A DNA stretch of 64,000 nt. Source: Streptomyces sp. Root431 (lineage in GTDB: Bacteria > Actinomycetota > Actinomycetes > Streptomycetales > Streptomycetaceae). Within the stretch, counting starts at the first letter, position 1. Every line of letters begins with the position of its first letter. The stretch covers positions 304,708 to 368,707 of the forward strand of contig NZ_LMEI01000008.1 in NCBI RefSeq assembly GCF_001426585.1, written 5' to 3'. Below the pieces are notes generated by a model. That model was not told the DNA's origin. It did no database searches and saw only the letters and a list, made by a program, of their open reading frames with translations. Shown piece by piece: positions 27,468 through 35,427 of this stretch. Position numbers and translations under genes: made by a program.

Positions 27468-27962
27468 ATGGGGCTGGGGCAAGAGATACGTGAGGCGGGG
27501 CGCGGCGCGCGCCTGCGCAGAGGGCTGCTCGTCGCGGGCGCGGTCGCCGCGGTGGCGGTCGTGCCGTCCGCCGCGCTGGCCACGCCCGGCAGCGGCGTCA
27601 GCGGAACCGTGCTCGCCAAGGGCACCTCGGACGGCAAGTTGAGGATCAAGCCGCCCAAGGGCGACGCCGACGTGGTCGTCCGGACCATCACCGTCGCCCC
27701 CGGCGGCTCCACGGGCTGGCACCACCACCCCGGCCAGCTCGTCGCCGTCGTCCAGGCCGGCACGCTCACCCGTACCCTCGACGACTGCTCGGTCGAAGTG
27801 ACCGCGGCGGGCGAGGCGTTCATCGAGCCGTCGGGCGGGAAGCACGTCCACATCGGCCGCAACCTCGGCACCGAGCCGGTCGTCCTGTACGTGACCTATC
27901 TGCTGCCGAAGGGGGCGCCGCTCTCCGTAGACGAGCCGGCTCCCGCCTGCGCCCGGGGCTGA
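27468..27962 (+). CDS. Secreted cupin-domain protein
   Basis: 164 residues. A signal peptide with a twin-Arg-like basic start (RLRRGLLVAG) ends near ALATPG. The mature part is one beta-barrel cupin with metal-binding motif GWHHHPGQL near 84 and a second motif in GGKHVHIGRNLG near 127, so a metal ion with three or four His is expected. No substrate can be named. GGAGAGG lies seven bases before the ATG. Its last 67 bp overlap the 3' end of the convergent MerR gene. Confidence 0.85.
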   Translation: MGLGQEIREAGRGARLRRGLLVAGAVAAVAVVPSAALATPGSGVSGTVLAKGTSDGKLRIKPPKGDADVVVRTITVAPGGSTGWHHHPGQLVAVVQAGTLTRTLDDCSVEVTAAGEAFIEPSGGKHVHIGRNLGTEPVVLYVTYLLPKGAPLSVDEPAPACARG

Positions 27963-28321
27963 GCGCCCGACCGGGACCGCACACCCGCCAAGGACGCCGC
28001 AAGCCGGTCCCGGGCCGCCGTCTGCGCCGCGATCCGCGCGTCGAGGACGGCCAGCCGCTCGCGGGCGATCTCCAGCCCGCGGGCGGACGGCGGGGCCGAC
28101 GAGACGTCCCCGTCGAGGCACGAGCGGAACGCGGACACGTCGTCCAGCGTGAGCCCGGCGTCCAGCAGGTACCGGATGTTCGACACGCGCGCGACGGCGC
28201 CTTCCCCGTACACCCGGTACCCGTTGTCCGCGCGGACCGACGTGATCAGCCCCGCCTGCTCGTAGTGGCGCAGGGCGCGCGGCGATGCCCCCGTCCGCCG
28301 GGCCAGTTCACCGATGCGCAC
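27896..28321 (-). CDS. MerR-family transcriptional regulator
   Basis: 141 residues. An N-terminal winged helix VRIGELARRTGASPRALRHYEQ is followed by the wing RADNGYRVY, a dimerising coiled coil (LEIARERLAVLDARIAAQTA) and a low-complexity tail. No Cys or effector domain is present, so it is a small MerR of unknown signal. The GTG at 28321 is chosen for GGAGG eight bases before it. The SDR gene lies just upstream (26-bp gap) on the same strand, and MerR/SDR pairs usually share one regulated promoter. Confidence 0.87.
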   Translation of the reverse strand: MRIGELARRTGASPRALRHYEQAGLITSVRADNGYRVYGEGAVARVSNIRYLLDAGLTLDDVSAFRSCLDGDVSSAPPSARGLEIARERLAVLDARIAAQTAARDRLAASLAGVRSRSGAQPRAQAGAGSSTESGAPFGSR

Positions 28322-28347
28322 GGGCACCACCTCCGCGCGCAGTCGTA

Positions 28348-29100
28348 TCACGTGACCAGCGCGCCCCCGTCGACGGGCAGGACGGTGCCGGTCAGGAAGC
28401 CGGCGTCCGGCGCGGCGAGCAGGGTGATCGCCGCGGCCACCTCCTCGGGCCTGCCGATGCGGCCCAGCGGGGTGTGGGCGAGCTGCCAGGCCCGCAGCGC
28501 CGCCAACCGCTCGGGGGAGAGGCCCATGTGGTCGGCGATCGGGGTCTCGATCGCACCGGGCGCGACGGCCACCACGCGGACGCCGGCGGGCGCGAGCTCC
28601 AGGGCCCAGCAGCGGGTCAGGGTCTCCAGGGCGCTCTTCGTCGCCGGATACACGGAGTTGGCCGGCCAGCCGCGCTGCCCGATCGCCGTCGACACGTTCA
28701 CGACCACGCCCCTCGATTCCCTGAGCGCGGGGACCGCGGCCTGGGTGAGGAGGACGGGGGCGACGAGGTTGGTCTCCAGGAGCGGGGTGATCACGGAGCG
28801 GTCGAGGGTGCCGAGCGGTCCGCCGGTGGAGATCCCGGCGTTGTTGACGAGGACGTCGAGGCGGCCGTGTGCGGTCACGGCCGCCTCGACGATCTCCTCG
28901 GCGGCCCCCTCCGCCGTCACGTCCGCGACGAACGGGTGGATCCCGGGGTGCCCCTCGGCGGCCTCGCGCAGCGGCTCCGTCCGGCGGCCGACGGCGACGA
29001 CCGTCGCCCCCTGCCCGGCGAAGGCGCGCGCGGTGGCCCGGCCGATGCCGGTGCCCGCGCCGGTGACGACGACGACCCTGGTCGGTGTGATGGTGTCCAT
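28348..29100 (-). CDS. Short-chain dehydrogenase/reductase
   Basis: 250 residues, classical SDR. The nucleotide motif is TGAGTGIGRAT (about 13-23), the NNAG motif in DVLVNNAGIS (near 85), and the catalytic set is the Ser in NVSTAIGQ, then Y-x-x-x-K in YPATKSA. An Arg after VAVGR (VGRRTEP) points to NADP(H) preference (inference). The substrate is unknown. Transcribed before the merR gene; see the candidate promoter at 29111-29140. Confidence 0.9.
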   Translation of the reverse strand: MDTITPTRVVVVTGAGTGIGRATARAFAGQGATVVAVGRRTEPLREAAEGHPGIHPFVADVTAEGAAEEIVEAAVTAHGRLDVLVNNAGISTGGPLGTLDRSVITPLLETNLVAPVLLTQAAVPALRESRGVVVNVSTAIGQRGWPANSVYPATKSALETLTRCWALELAPAGVRVVAVAPGAIETPIADHMGLSPERLAALRAWQLAHTPLGRIGRPEEVAAAITLLAAPDAGFLTGTVLPVDGGALVT

Positions 29101-29110
29101 GAATCCGATG

Positions 29111-29140
29111 GTCGAACTGTGACGCCAGTGACAAGGTCAA
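29111..29140 (-). promoter_or_regulatory. Candidate MerR-type promoter of the SDR-merR pair
   Basis: TTGACC (29140-29135) and a -10-like TTCGAC (29116-29111) are 18 bp apart, longer than normal as in MerR-controlled promoters, and TGTCAC/GTCACA makes an imperfect dyad in the spacer. The -10 is poor, so confidence is low. Confidence 0.35.
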
Positions 29141-29184
29141 GCCGGGGCGAGGGAACGCGCCGTGACGAGGGGAGAGGCGGCAGG

Positions 29185-29832
29185 ATGAGCGGGATGCGAT
29201 ACGAGGCGATCACCTGGGAACGGCTGGCCGGCAAGCTCGCCGCGCACCTCGACGCGGCCACGCCCGGCGACGGCGGGCCATGGCTCAAGGCCGGCGTCGA
29301 CGGGCCGCCCGCCGCACCCGGCGACATGCTCACCGGGCTCCTCGCCGAAGCGCTCCGGGCGCGCGGGCGAGCCGTCCACGTGGCCGGGACCGGCGGCTTC
29401 CTGCGCCCCGCCTCGCTCCGGTACGAGTACGGGAAGCAGGACCCCGACGCGTACTACGACGGGTGGACCGACACCGGGGCCCTGTGGCGCGAGGTCTTCG
29501 CTCCGCTGGAACCCGGCGGCACCGGACGCGTGCTGCCCGACCTGTGGGACCCGGCCACGGACCGGGCGACCCGCAGCCGGTACGTGACGCTGCCGCCCGG
29601 CGGGGTGCTCCTGCTCCACGGGCCGTTCCTCCTCGGCCACTGGTTCCCCTTCGACCTCACCGTCCACCTGCGGCTCTCGGCCGCCGCCCTCGCCCGCCGT
29701 ACCGAGGAATCCTGGACACTGCCCGCCTTCGCCCGGTACGAGACGGAGGTCGACCCGGCCGCGACCGCCGACGCCGTGGTCCGCGCCGACGACCCGCGCC
29801 ATCCGGCGTGGACCGGGCTGGGAACGTCCTAG
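29185..29832 (+). CDS. Uridine kinase-like protein with degenerate P-loop
   Basis: 215 residues of the group usually annotated as uridine kinase in Streptomyces, a nucleoside-kinase-like P-loop fold. The place of the Walker A motif reads AGVDGPPAAPGDMLTGLL: the usual GxxxxGKS/T lysine is missing. Later family segments are intact (RPASLRYEYGKQDPDAYYDGW, LPPGGVLLLHGPFLLGHWFPFD, and RYETEVDP). A true kinase activity is therefore doubtful. GGGGAGAGG lies before the ATG. It is convergent with psuK. Confidence 0.65.
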   Translation: MSGMRYEAITWERLAGKLAAHLDAATPGDGGPWLKAGVDGPPAAPGDMLTGLLAEALRARGRAVHVAGTGGFLRPASLRYEYGKQDPDAYYDGWTDTGALWREVFAPLEPGGTGRVLPDLWDPATDRATRSRYVTLPPGGVLLLHGPFLLGHWFPFDLTVHLRLSAAALARRTEESWTLPAFARYETEVDPAATADAVVRADDPRHPAWTGLGTS

Positions 29833-29847
29833 GGTTGTCGGGAGCCT

Positions 29848-29871
29848 CAGGCCGGAAGGCCTTAGAGGAGG
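29848..29871. terminator. Short hairpin between the uridine kinase-like gene and psuK
   Basis: CCTC-AGGCC-GGAA-GGCCT-TA-GAGG: a five-bp core stem with an interrupted four-bp extension, overlapping the psuK 3' end by ten bases. It may help separate the convergent genes. Confidence 0.4.
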
Positions 29872-30779
29872 GGCCCCGGGGGTCTTCCTCCCACGACGGT
29901 GACCGCCTCCGCGCCCGCGCGGCAGCCCGCTTCCGCGGCCTTCGCCGCGTCCGCGCCCGCGAGCCGGGCCGCCAGGAACGCCCCGGTGAACGCGTCGCCC
30001 GCGCCCGTCGAGTCCACCCGCCGCCCTGCCGGCACCGGGGGCGCCGCCACCCGGGCCGTGACCGCACCGCCTTCGGCGACCAGTGCGCCCGCCGCTCCGA
30101 GCGTGACCACGACCAGCGGGTGACGCCGGCTCAGTTCGGCGGCCGCCGCCTCCGGTTCGCGGCCCCCGGCCAGCAGCCGGGCCTCGTCGGCATTGGGTAG
30201 CAGCACGTCGACGCCCTCCGCCGCCGCCAGGAACCGGTCCACTCCCAGCTCCGCGAGGAATCCCGCGGAGGCCGGGTCCACACTCACCGGAACGCCCGCC
30301 TCCCGCGCGTCCCGCAGCGCCCGCCGGGCCGTCTCGCGGCTCACCGGGGCGAAGAACAGGTAGCCGGACAGGTGCAGCGCGGCCACGCCGTTGAGCAGGC
30401 CGGCGGTCCAGTCGGCGGGGGACAGGCGCAGCGCGGCGCCGCTGTCGGTGAGGAAGGTCCGCTCGGCCGAGGCGTCGACCAGCGCGATCACGGTGGCGGT
30501 CGGCGCCTCCGCGTCCGGGACGAGCAGCGGGTGCACCCCTGCCCGTCGCAGCGCCCGCTCGTGCCAGTCCGCCGCGTCCGTGCCGACCCGGCCGAGCAGG
30601 CGCACGTCCTCGCAGCCGGAGCGCGTCGCCCAGCAGGCCGCGTTGGCCCCGGCGCCGCCCGGGAGGGTCCGGATCTCGGCCGCGGTGTCCGTCGCGGGCG
30701 CGAGGGGCGTCCGGTGCCGGGCGACGACATCCGTCACCACGTCCCCGACGACCAGCAGCGCGCGCCCCGGCGGCCTCAC
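29862..30779 (-). CDS. psuK: PfkB-family carbohydrate kinase, likely pseudouridine kinase
   Basis: 305 residues. PfkB signatures: the N-terminal GG-rich motif ALLVVGDVVTDVV, LPGGAGANAACWA, and the C-terminal ATP/anion motif DSTGAGDAFTGAF with catalytic Asp. The GTG start overlaps the psuG stop by four bases, so the two are translated together. PsuK phosphorylates pseudouridine to its 5'-phosphate, the substrate of PsuG; that assignment rests on the operon, because PfkB kinases are hard to tell apart by sequence. Ribokinase-like action on another sugar is the alternative. Confidence 0.82.
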   Translation of the reverse strand: MRPPGRALLVVGDVVTDVVARHRTPLAPATDTAAEIRTLPGGAGANAACWATRSGCEDVRLLGRVGTDAADWHERALRRAGVHPLLVPDAEAPTATVIALVDASAERTFLTDSGAALRLSPADWTAGLLNGVAALHLSGYLFFAPVSRETARRALRDAREAGVPVSVDPASAGFLAELGVDRFLAAAEGVDVLLPNADEARLLAGGREPEAAAAELSRRHPLVVVTLGAAGALVAEGGAVTARVAAPPVPAGRRVDSTGAGDAFTGAFLAARLAGADAAKAAEAGCRAGAEAVTVVGGRPPGPLL

Positions 30780-31780
30780 CGGCCGCCCGCGCCGGCCGTC
30801 CCCGAGCCGGACGATTCCGCGCCAGGTGCCTCCGTGCCGGACGATTCCGTGCCAGGTGCCTCCGCGCCCGGCCTCCCCGCGCCGTATGCCGTCGCGATCC
30901 GGGCCGCGAGCCGCACGTTGCCCCGTACCGCCGCGAGGTTCGCCTCCAGGGACGCTCCCTCCGTGTGCACCGTCAGGTATTCGAGCAGGAACGGCGTCAC
31001 CGCCTGTCCCGTGATCGCCTTCTCCTGCGCCGCCGCGAGCCCCTGAGCGAGGACCCGGTCGTGGAGCGCGGGGTCCAACTGCTCGGTCTCCGGAACCGGG
31101 TTGGCCACGACGAGCGCCGAGCGCGGCCCGCCGAGCGCGTCCTGGGCCCGTATGACCCCCGCGACCTCCTCCGGGGTCCGCAGGGTCCAGTCGACGGGCT
31201 CGCCGGAGGAGGACAGGTAGAAGCCGGGGAAGTGCTCCGTGCCGTACCCGACGACGGTCACCCCCAGCGTCTCCAGGCGCTGCAGCGTCGCCGGTACGTC
31301 GAGGATCGACTTCACCCCCGCGCACACCACTGTGATCCCGACCCCGGCGAGCAGCCGCAGGTCGGCCGATTCGTCCTGCGTCTCGCTCCACCCGCGGTGC
31401 ACGCCGCCGAGGCCGCCGGTCGCGAACACCCGTATGCCCGCCGCGTCCGCGAGCCACGCCGTCGCCGAGACCGTCGTCGCGCCCGTCACCCCGCTCGCCA
31501 GGGCCGGGGCCAGATCGCGGTGGCCCAGCTTCCGCACCGCCGGGTCCTCCGCGATCCGGGTCAGTGCCGCAGGCTCCAGGCCCACCCGGGCGGTGCCGTC
31601 GACCACGGCGATGGTGGCGGGCACGGCGCCCCCGGCCCGTACGAGCTCCTCCAGCTCCAGGGCCACGGCGAGGTTGCGCGGGCGCGGCAGACCGTGGGCG
31701 ATGATCGTGGATTCCAGCGCGACGACGGGGCGGCCCTCGTGGAGCGCCTCCCGTACCTCTTCGGACACCTGTGTGGACAT
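30776..31780 (-). CDS. psuG: Pseudouridine-5'-phosphate glycosidase
   Basis: 334 residues. The enzyme splits pseudouridine 5'-phosphate reversibly into uracil and ribose 5-phosphate, recycling modified RNA. Family motifs are ALESTIIAHGLPRPRN near 21-36, the catalytic Lys region LGHRDLAP, TVSATAWLA, VFATGGLGGVHRG and CAGVKSILDVPATLQRLET. The last 30 or so residues are a repetitive Pro/Gly/Ala/Ser/Glu tail beyond the enzyme fold, made by a duplicated 30-bp unit. It is followed at once by the PfkB kinase. The ATG (MSTQVSEEV) lies near GGAATG, a modest ribosome binding site. Confidence 0.93.
   Translation of the reverse strand: MSTQVSEEVREALHEGRPVVALESTIIAHGLPRPRNLAVALELEELVRAGGAVPATIAVVDGTARVGLEPAALTRIAEDPAVRKLGHRDLAPALASGVTGATTVSATAWLADAAGIRVFATGGLGGVHRGWSETQDESADLRLLAGVGITVVCAGVKSILDVPATLQRLETLGVTVVGYGTEHFPGFYLSSSGEPVDWTLRTPEEVAGVIRAQDALGGPRSALVVANPVPETEQLDPALHDRVLAQGLAAAQEKAITGQAVTPFLLEYLTVHTEGASLEANLAAVRGNVRLAARIATAYGAGRPGAEAPGTESSGTEAPGAESSGSGTAGAGGR
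30807..30866 (-). repeat. 30-bp direct tandem duplication in the psuG tail
   Basis: 30807-30836 and 30837-30866 are identical except for two bases (C/T at unit position 14 and T/C at position 29 on the + strand). The unit is a multiple of three, so the reading frame is kept and ten residues are repeated. Confidence 0.9.
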
Positions 31781-32074
31781 GTCCCATTCCTGGCGCGACC
31801 ACGGGCCCCGCAAACCTCGGTGGCGAGCTCCTGCCACACAGGGGGCCGCCCCGGGTATCGCCCCCGGGTGCGCCTGCGGAATCCGTGACGGCGGATCCGC
31901 TCCGGCGGCGGAAGTCCGCCGGGGGCCCCGGCGCGCCCCGGCGGGAGCGTGGTGCGGAATCCGTCGCCGTCGTCGCATTCGGGTAAGTCGCCTGGTAGGG
32001 GCCGAAGCGGAGTGATTTATTCCACCCGATCCCGGTCCTCGGGCCGCTCCGGACCCCCGCTACAGTCACCGCCC

Positions 32075-32431
32075 ATGACGACTCATGACGCCCCTTCCTT
32101 CGCCGTGCACATCCCCGACGCGGAGCTGGAGGCCGACCCCCTCGACCCCGCCCAGATCGTCTCCGGCACGCCCGAGGTGACGGGCAAGGTGCTGTGGGAG
32201 TCCGCCGACGGCAAGCAGGTGCGCGGCATCTGGCAGATCACGCCCGGCGTCGTCACCGACACCGAGGCCAACGAGCTCTTCGTCGTGGTCAGCGGGCGGG
32301 CGACCGTCGCCGTCGAGGGCGGGGAGACGCTGGAGATCGGCCCCGGCGACGCCTGCGTGCTGCGCGAGGGCGACCGCACGACCTGGACCGTGCACGAGAC
32401 CCTGCGCAAGGCGTACCACATCAGCCTCTGA
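32075..32431 (+). CDS. Small cupin-domain protein
   Basis: 118 residues, one cupin barrel of the type found in EutQ-like and DUF861 proteins: VSGTPEVTGKVLWESADG, ANELFVVVSGRATVAVEGG and IGPGDACVLREGDRTTW are the recognisable strands. The usual metal-binding His of the first motif is missing (GIWQITPGVVTD), so it may bind no metal. No signal peptide. The 294 bp before it, up to psuG, hold no other gene that I can support. Confidence 0.82.
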   Translation: MTTHDAPSFAVHIPDAELEADPLDPAQIVSGTPEVTGKVLWESADGKQVRGIWQITPGVVTDTEANELFVVVSGRATVAVEGGETLEIGPGDACVLREGDRTTWTVHETLRKAYHISL

Positions 32432-32452
32432 GGCCCCCGAGACCGGCCTCCT

Positions 32453-32542
32453 AGGTCCCTGCCCCCGGGTCCCCCGAGGTCCCTGCCCCCGGGTCCCCGA
32501 GGTCCCTGTCCCGGGTCCCGAGGGCCCTGGCCCGGGGCTCCG
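32453..32542. repeat. Four degenerate 22-24 bp tandem repeats
   Basis: Units start at 32453, 32477, 32500 and 32521 and follow the pattern AGGTCCCTGCCCCCGGGTCC, with the last unit most diverged. They lie right after the cupin stop and fill part of the 351-bp gap before the phosphoesterase gene. They encode nothing I can support. Confidence 0.8.
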
Positions 32543-32577
32543 AAGTCCATGGGGGTCGTGGCGAGTTGAAGGTCTGG

Positions 32578-32592
32578 TAGGAAACCTTCCTA
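32578..32592. promoter_or_regulatory. Perfect palindrome upstream of the phosphoesterase gene
   Basis: TAGGAA-ACC-TTCCTA: six-bp arms around three bases. It is isolated in the gap and about 190 bp before the ATG. Such palindromes before secreted-protein genes are typical operators of ROK- or LacI-type repressors, but the regulator cannot be named. Confidence 0.55.
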
Positions 32593-32782
32593 TCGGCTAG
32601 CATCCCGGCCAGCGGCTTGGCGCGGCGCCCGTCCCCCCGGGCGTGACGCGCTCAGCGAGAGCTCTGACCCGGCCGCCGAGCACCGCCCTGCCGCGTGGCA
32701 CCCGAATCGCCACGCGGCCGGGCCGCCGTGCTCCGCACCGGTGTCCAGCTCTCGCCGACCCCTCAGGCCAGGGAGCCCAGGT

Positions 32783-34132
32783 ATGCGCCTGTACGCCTCC
32801 ACACCACCGCGCAGCACCCCCTTCACCACCACCCGACTGACCTTCGTCCTCACCGCCGTGCTGCTGCTCGTCGGTGGACTCCTCCTCGCCCTCCCGGACC
32901 GCGCCGGCGCCGCCGCCGACACCCTGATCTCCCAGGGCAGGCCGGCCACCTCCTCCTCCGTCGAGGACGCCACGTTCGGCCCGGAGAAGGCCTTCGACGG
33001 CGTCTCCACCACCCGCTGGGCCAGCGCCGAAGGCTCCGACCCCCAGTGGATCCGGGTCGACCTCGGCCCCTCGGCCACCGTCTCCCGCGTGAAGCTCGTC
33101 TGGGAGGCCGCGTACGCCAAGGCCTACCGCGTCGAGATCTCCGCCGACGGCACCACCTGGACCCGCCTCGCCACCGAGACCGCGGGCAACGGCGGCACCG
33201 ACGACTGGACCGGACTCACCGGCCAGGGCCGCCACCTGCGCGTCTACGGGACCGCGCGCGGCACCTCGTACGGCTACTCGCTCTTCTCGGTGGAGGTCTA
33301 CGGCACCGCCGGCGACACGACCCCGCCCACCGGCGCCTTCACCGTCGTCGCGGCCGGGGACATCGCCGCCCAGTGCACGGCCTCCAGCAGCTCCTGCGCC
33401 CACCCCAAGACGGCGGCCCTGGCGCAGCGGATCGCCCCGTCCTTCTACCTGACGATGGGTGACAACCAGTACGACGACGCCCTGCTCTCCGACTTCCGGA
33501 ACTACTACGACAAGACCTGGGGCGCCTTCAAGGCGAAGACCCGGCCGGTGCCCGGCAACCACGAGACCTACGACCCGGCCGGCTCCCTCGCCGGCTACAA
33601 GTCGTACTTCGGCGCCATCGCCTACCCCCAGGGCAAGCCCTACTACAGCTACGACCAGGGCAACTGGCACTTCGTCGCCCTCGACTCCAACTCCTTCGAC
33701 GACCCCGCGCAGATCCAGTGGCTCAAGGACGACCTCGCGCGGAACACCAAGGGCTGCCTCGCCGCCTACTTCCACCACCCCCTGTACTCCTCCGGCGGCC
33801 ACGGCAACGACCCCGTCTCCCGGCCGGTCTGGCAGATCCTGTACGGCGCCAAGGCCGACCTCGTGCTCAACGGACACGACCACCACTACGAGCGGTTCGC
33901 CCCGCAGGACCCGAACGGGCGCGCCACCGCCGACGGCATCGTCGAGATCGTCGGCGGCATGGGCGGCGCCGAGCCCTACGACATCGAGACGGTCCAGCCG
34001 AACAGCCAGAAGCGGATCAGCGGCCCGTACGGCGTGCTGAAGCTCGACCTCACCGACACGACGTACACCTGGCAGTACGTCGGTACCGACGACCAGGTCA
34101 AGGACTCCGGCCCGACCTACACCTGCCACTGA
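32783..34132 (+). CDS. Secreted discoidin-domain metallophosphoesterase
   Basis: 449 residues. A signal peptide (about 14-38, hydrophobic, ending AGA) leads to an F5/8 type C (discoidin) carbohydrate-binding domain (about 40-175: SSSVEDATFGPEKAFDGVSTTRW), then a calcineurin-like domain (about 185-440). The two-metal site is visible in order: GDIAAQ, MGDNQYDD, GNHETY, FHHPLYSS and NGHDHHYERF. The enzyme is a purple-acid-phosphatase-like hydrolase of phosphate esters outside the cell, perhaps to scavenge phosphate. A TGATG links it to the transporter gene next to it. Confidence 0.92.
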   Translation: MRLYASTPPRSTPFTTTRLTFVLTAVLLLVGGLLLALPDRAGAAADTLISQGRPATSSSVEDATFGPEKAFDGVSTTRWASAEGSDPQWIRVDLGPSATVSRVKLVWEAAYAKAYRVEISADGTTWTRLATETAGNGGTDDWTGLTGQGRHLRVYGTARGTSYGYSLFSVEVYGTAGDTTPPTGAFTVVAAGDIAAQCTASSSSCAHPKTAALAQRIAPSFYLTMGDNQYDDALLSDFRNYYDKTWGAFKAKTRPVPGNHETYDPAGSLAGYKSYFGAIAYPQGKPYYSYDQGNWHFVALDSNSFDDPAQIQWLKDDLARNTKGCLAAYFHHPLYSSGGHGNDPVSRPVWQILYGAKADLVLNGHDHHYERFAPQDPNGRATADGIVEIVGGMGGAEPYDIETVQPNSQKRISGPYGVLKLDLTDTTYTWQYVGTDDQVKDSGPTYTCH

Positions 34133-35424
34133 TGTACCTCGCGACCACCGGTCGCCGCGGCGCGCCGCCCGCCCCCTCGCGGGGCAGGCGGCGCGTCCCC
34201 GGCACCGTCCTCGCACTCGGCGCGGTCAGCCTGGTCACCGACATCTCCTCGGAGATGGTGACCGCCGTACTGCCGCTCTACCTCGTCGTCGGACTCGGCC
34301 TCTCCCCGCTCCAGTTCGGGCTGCTCGACGGCGTCTCCACCGGCGCGACCGCGCTCGTCCGGATCCTCGGCGGCGCCACCGCCGACCGCGGAGGCCGCCA
34401 CAAGCAGGTCGCGGGGCTCGGCTACGCCCTCTCGGCCTGCTCCCGGCTCGGCCTCCTCCTCGCGGGCGGTTCGGCCGGCGGGATCGCCGCCGCGCTCGCC
34501 GCCGACCGGCTCGGCAAGGGCGTCCGCACGGCCCCGCGCGACGCGCTCATCACGCTGCACAGCCCGCCCGAGGAGCTGGGCCGCGCGTTCGGCACCCACC
34601 GCGCCATGGACACCACCGGGGCTCTCCTCGGCCCCCTGGCCGCCTTCGCCCTGCTGTACGCGACGGCCGAGGCGTACGAGGCGGTCTTCGCCGTCAGCTT
34701 CTGCGTCGGGGTGTTCGGCGTCCTGCTGTGGGTGCTGCTCGTCCCGGGGCGGCGACGCCCGGAGGGGCCGGGGCCGTCGAAGGCGCCGGACCCTCGTCCT
34801 GTCGAAGCCGCGCCACGCGCGCGTGGCGGGGTCTTCGCCGTGCTGCGCTCGCCCGCGTACCGGCGGATCCTCCTCTGCGCCGCCCTGCTCGGCGCCGCCA
34901 CCGTCGGCGACGCCTTCCTGTACCTGCTGCTCCAGCGACGGCTCGAACTCGACGCCACCTGGTTCCCGTTCCTGCCGCTCGGCGCCGCGGGCGTCTATCT
35001 CCTGCTCGCCGTCCCGGCGGGCCGCCTCGCCGACCGTGTCGGGCGCCGCCGGCCGCTCCTGTACGGGCACGGGGCCCTGCTCCTCGCGTACGGACTGCTC
35101 CTCGCACCCGTACCGGAGGCCCTCCTCCTCGGGGGCGTCCTGGTGCTGATCGGCACCTTCTACGCGGCCACCGACGGCGTCCTGATGGCCCTGACGGGCC
35201 CCTTCCTCGCCGAGGGGCGGCAGGCGGGCGGCCTCGCGCTCGTCCAGACCGCGCAGGCCGTGGCCCGACTGGGCGCAGCCGTCGCGTTCGGCGCCGTCTG
35301 GACGGCGAGCGGGCCGGAGACGGCGCTCGTGGTGGCGCTCGTGGCCCTCGCGGCGGCCCTGTGCTGCGCCGCCCGCGTCCTGCCCGCTGCCGGCCCCTCG
35401 CCCACATCCCTCCGAGAGGACTGA
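34132..35424 (+). CDS. MFS transporter
   Basis: 430 residues with twelve predicted helices. Conserved motif A between helices 2 and 3 reads GGATADRGGRHKQ and its relative between helices 8 and 9 reads GRLADRVGRRRP. VSLVTDISSEMVTAVLPLYL in helix 1 marks a drug/sugar-efflux-like branch. A long Pro/Gly loop (about 205-232) separates the halves. The ATG uses the last base of the phosphoesterase stop, so translation is coupled; the substrate may be a product of that enzyme but this is a guess. Confidence 0.88.
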   Translation: MYLATTGRRGAPPAPSRGRRRVPGTVLALGAVSLVTDISSEMVTAVLPLYLVVGLGLSPLQFGLLDGVSTGATALVRILGGATADRGGRHKQVAGLGYALSACSRLGLLLAGGSAGGIAAALAADRLGKGVRTAPRDALITLHSPPEELGRAFGTHRAMDTTGALLGPLAAFALLYATAEAYEAVFAVSFCVGVFGVLLWVLLVPGRRRPEGPGPSKAPDPRPVEAAPRARGGVFAVLRSPAYRRILLCAALLGAATVGDAFLYLLLQRRLELDATWFPFLPLGAAGVYLLLAVPAGRLADRVGRRRPLLYGHGALLLAYGLLLAPVPEALLLGGVLVLIGTFYAATDGVLMALTGPFLAEGRQAGGLALVQTAQAVARLGAAVAFGAVWTASGPETALVVALVALAAALCCAARVLPAAGPSPTSLRED

Positions 35425-35427
35425 CCC

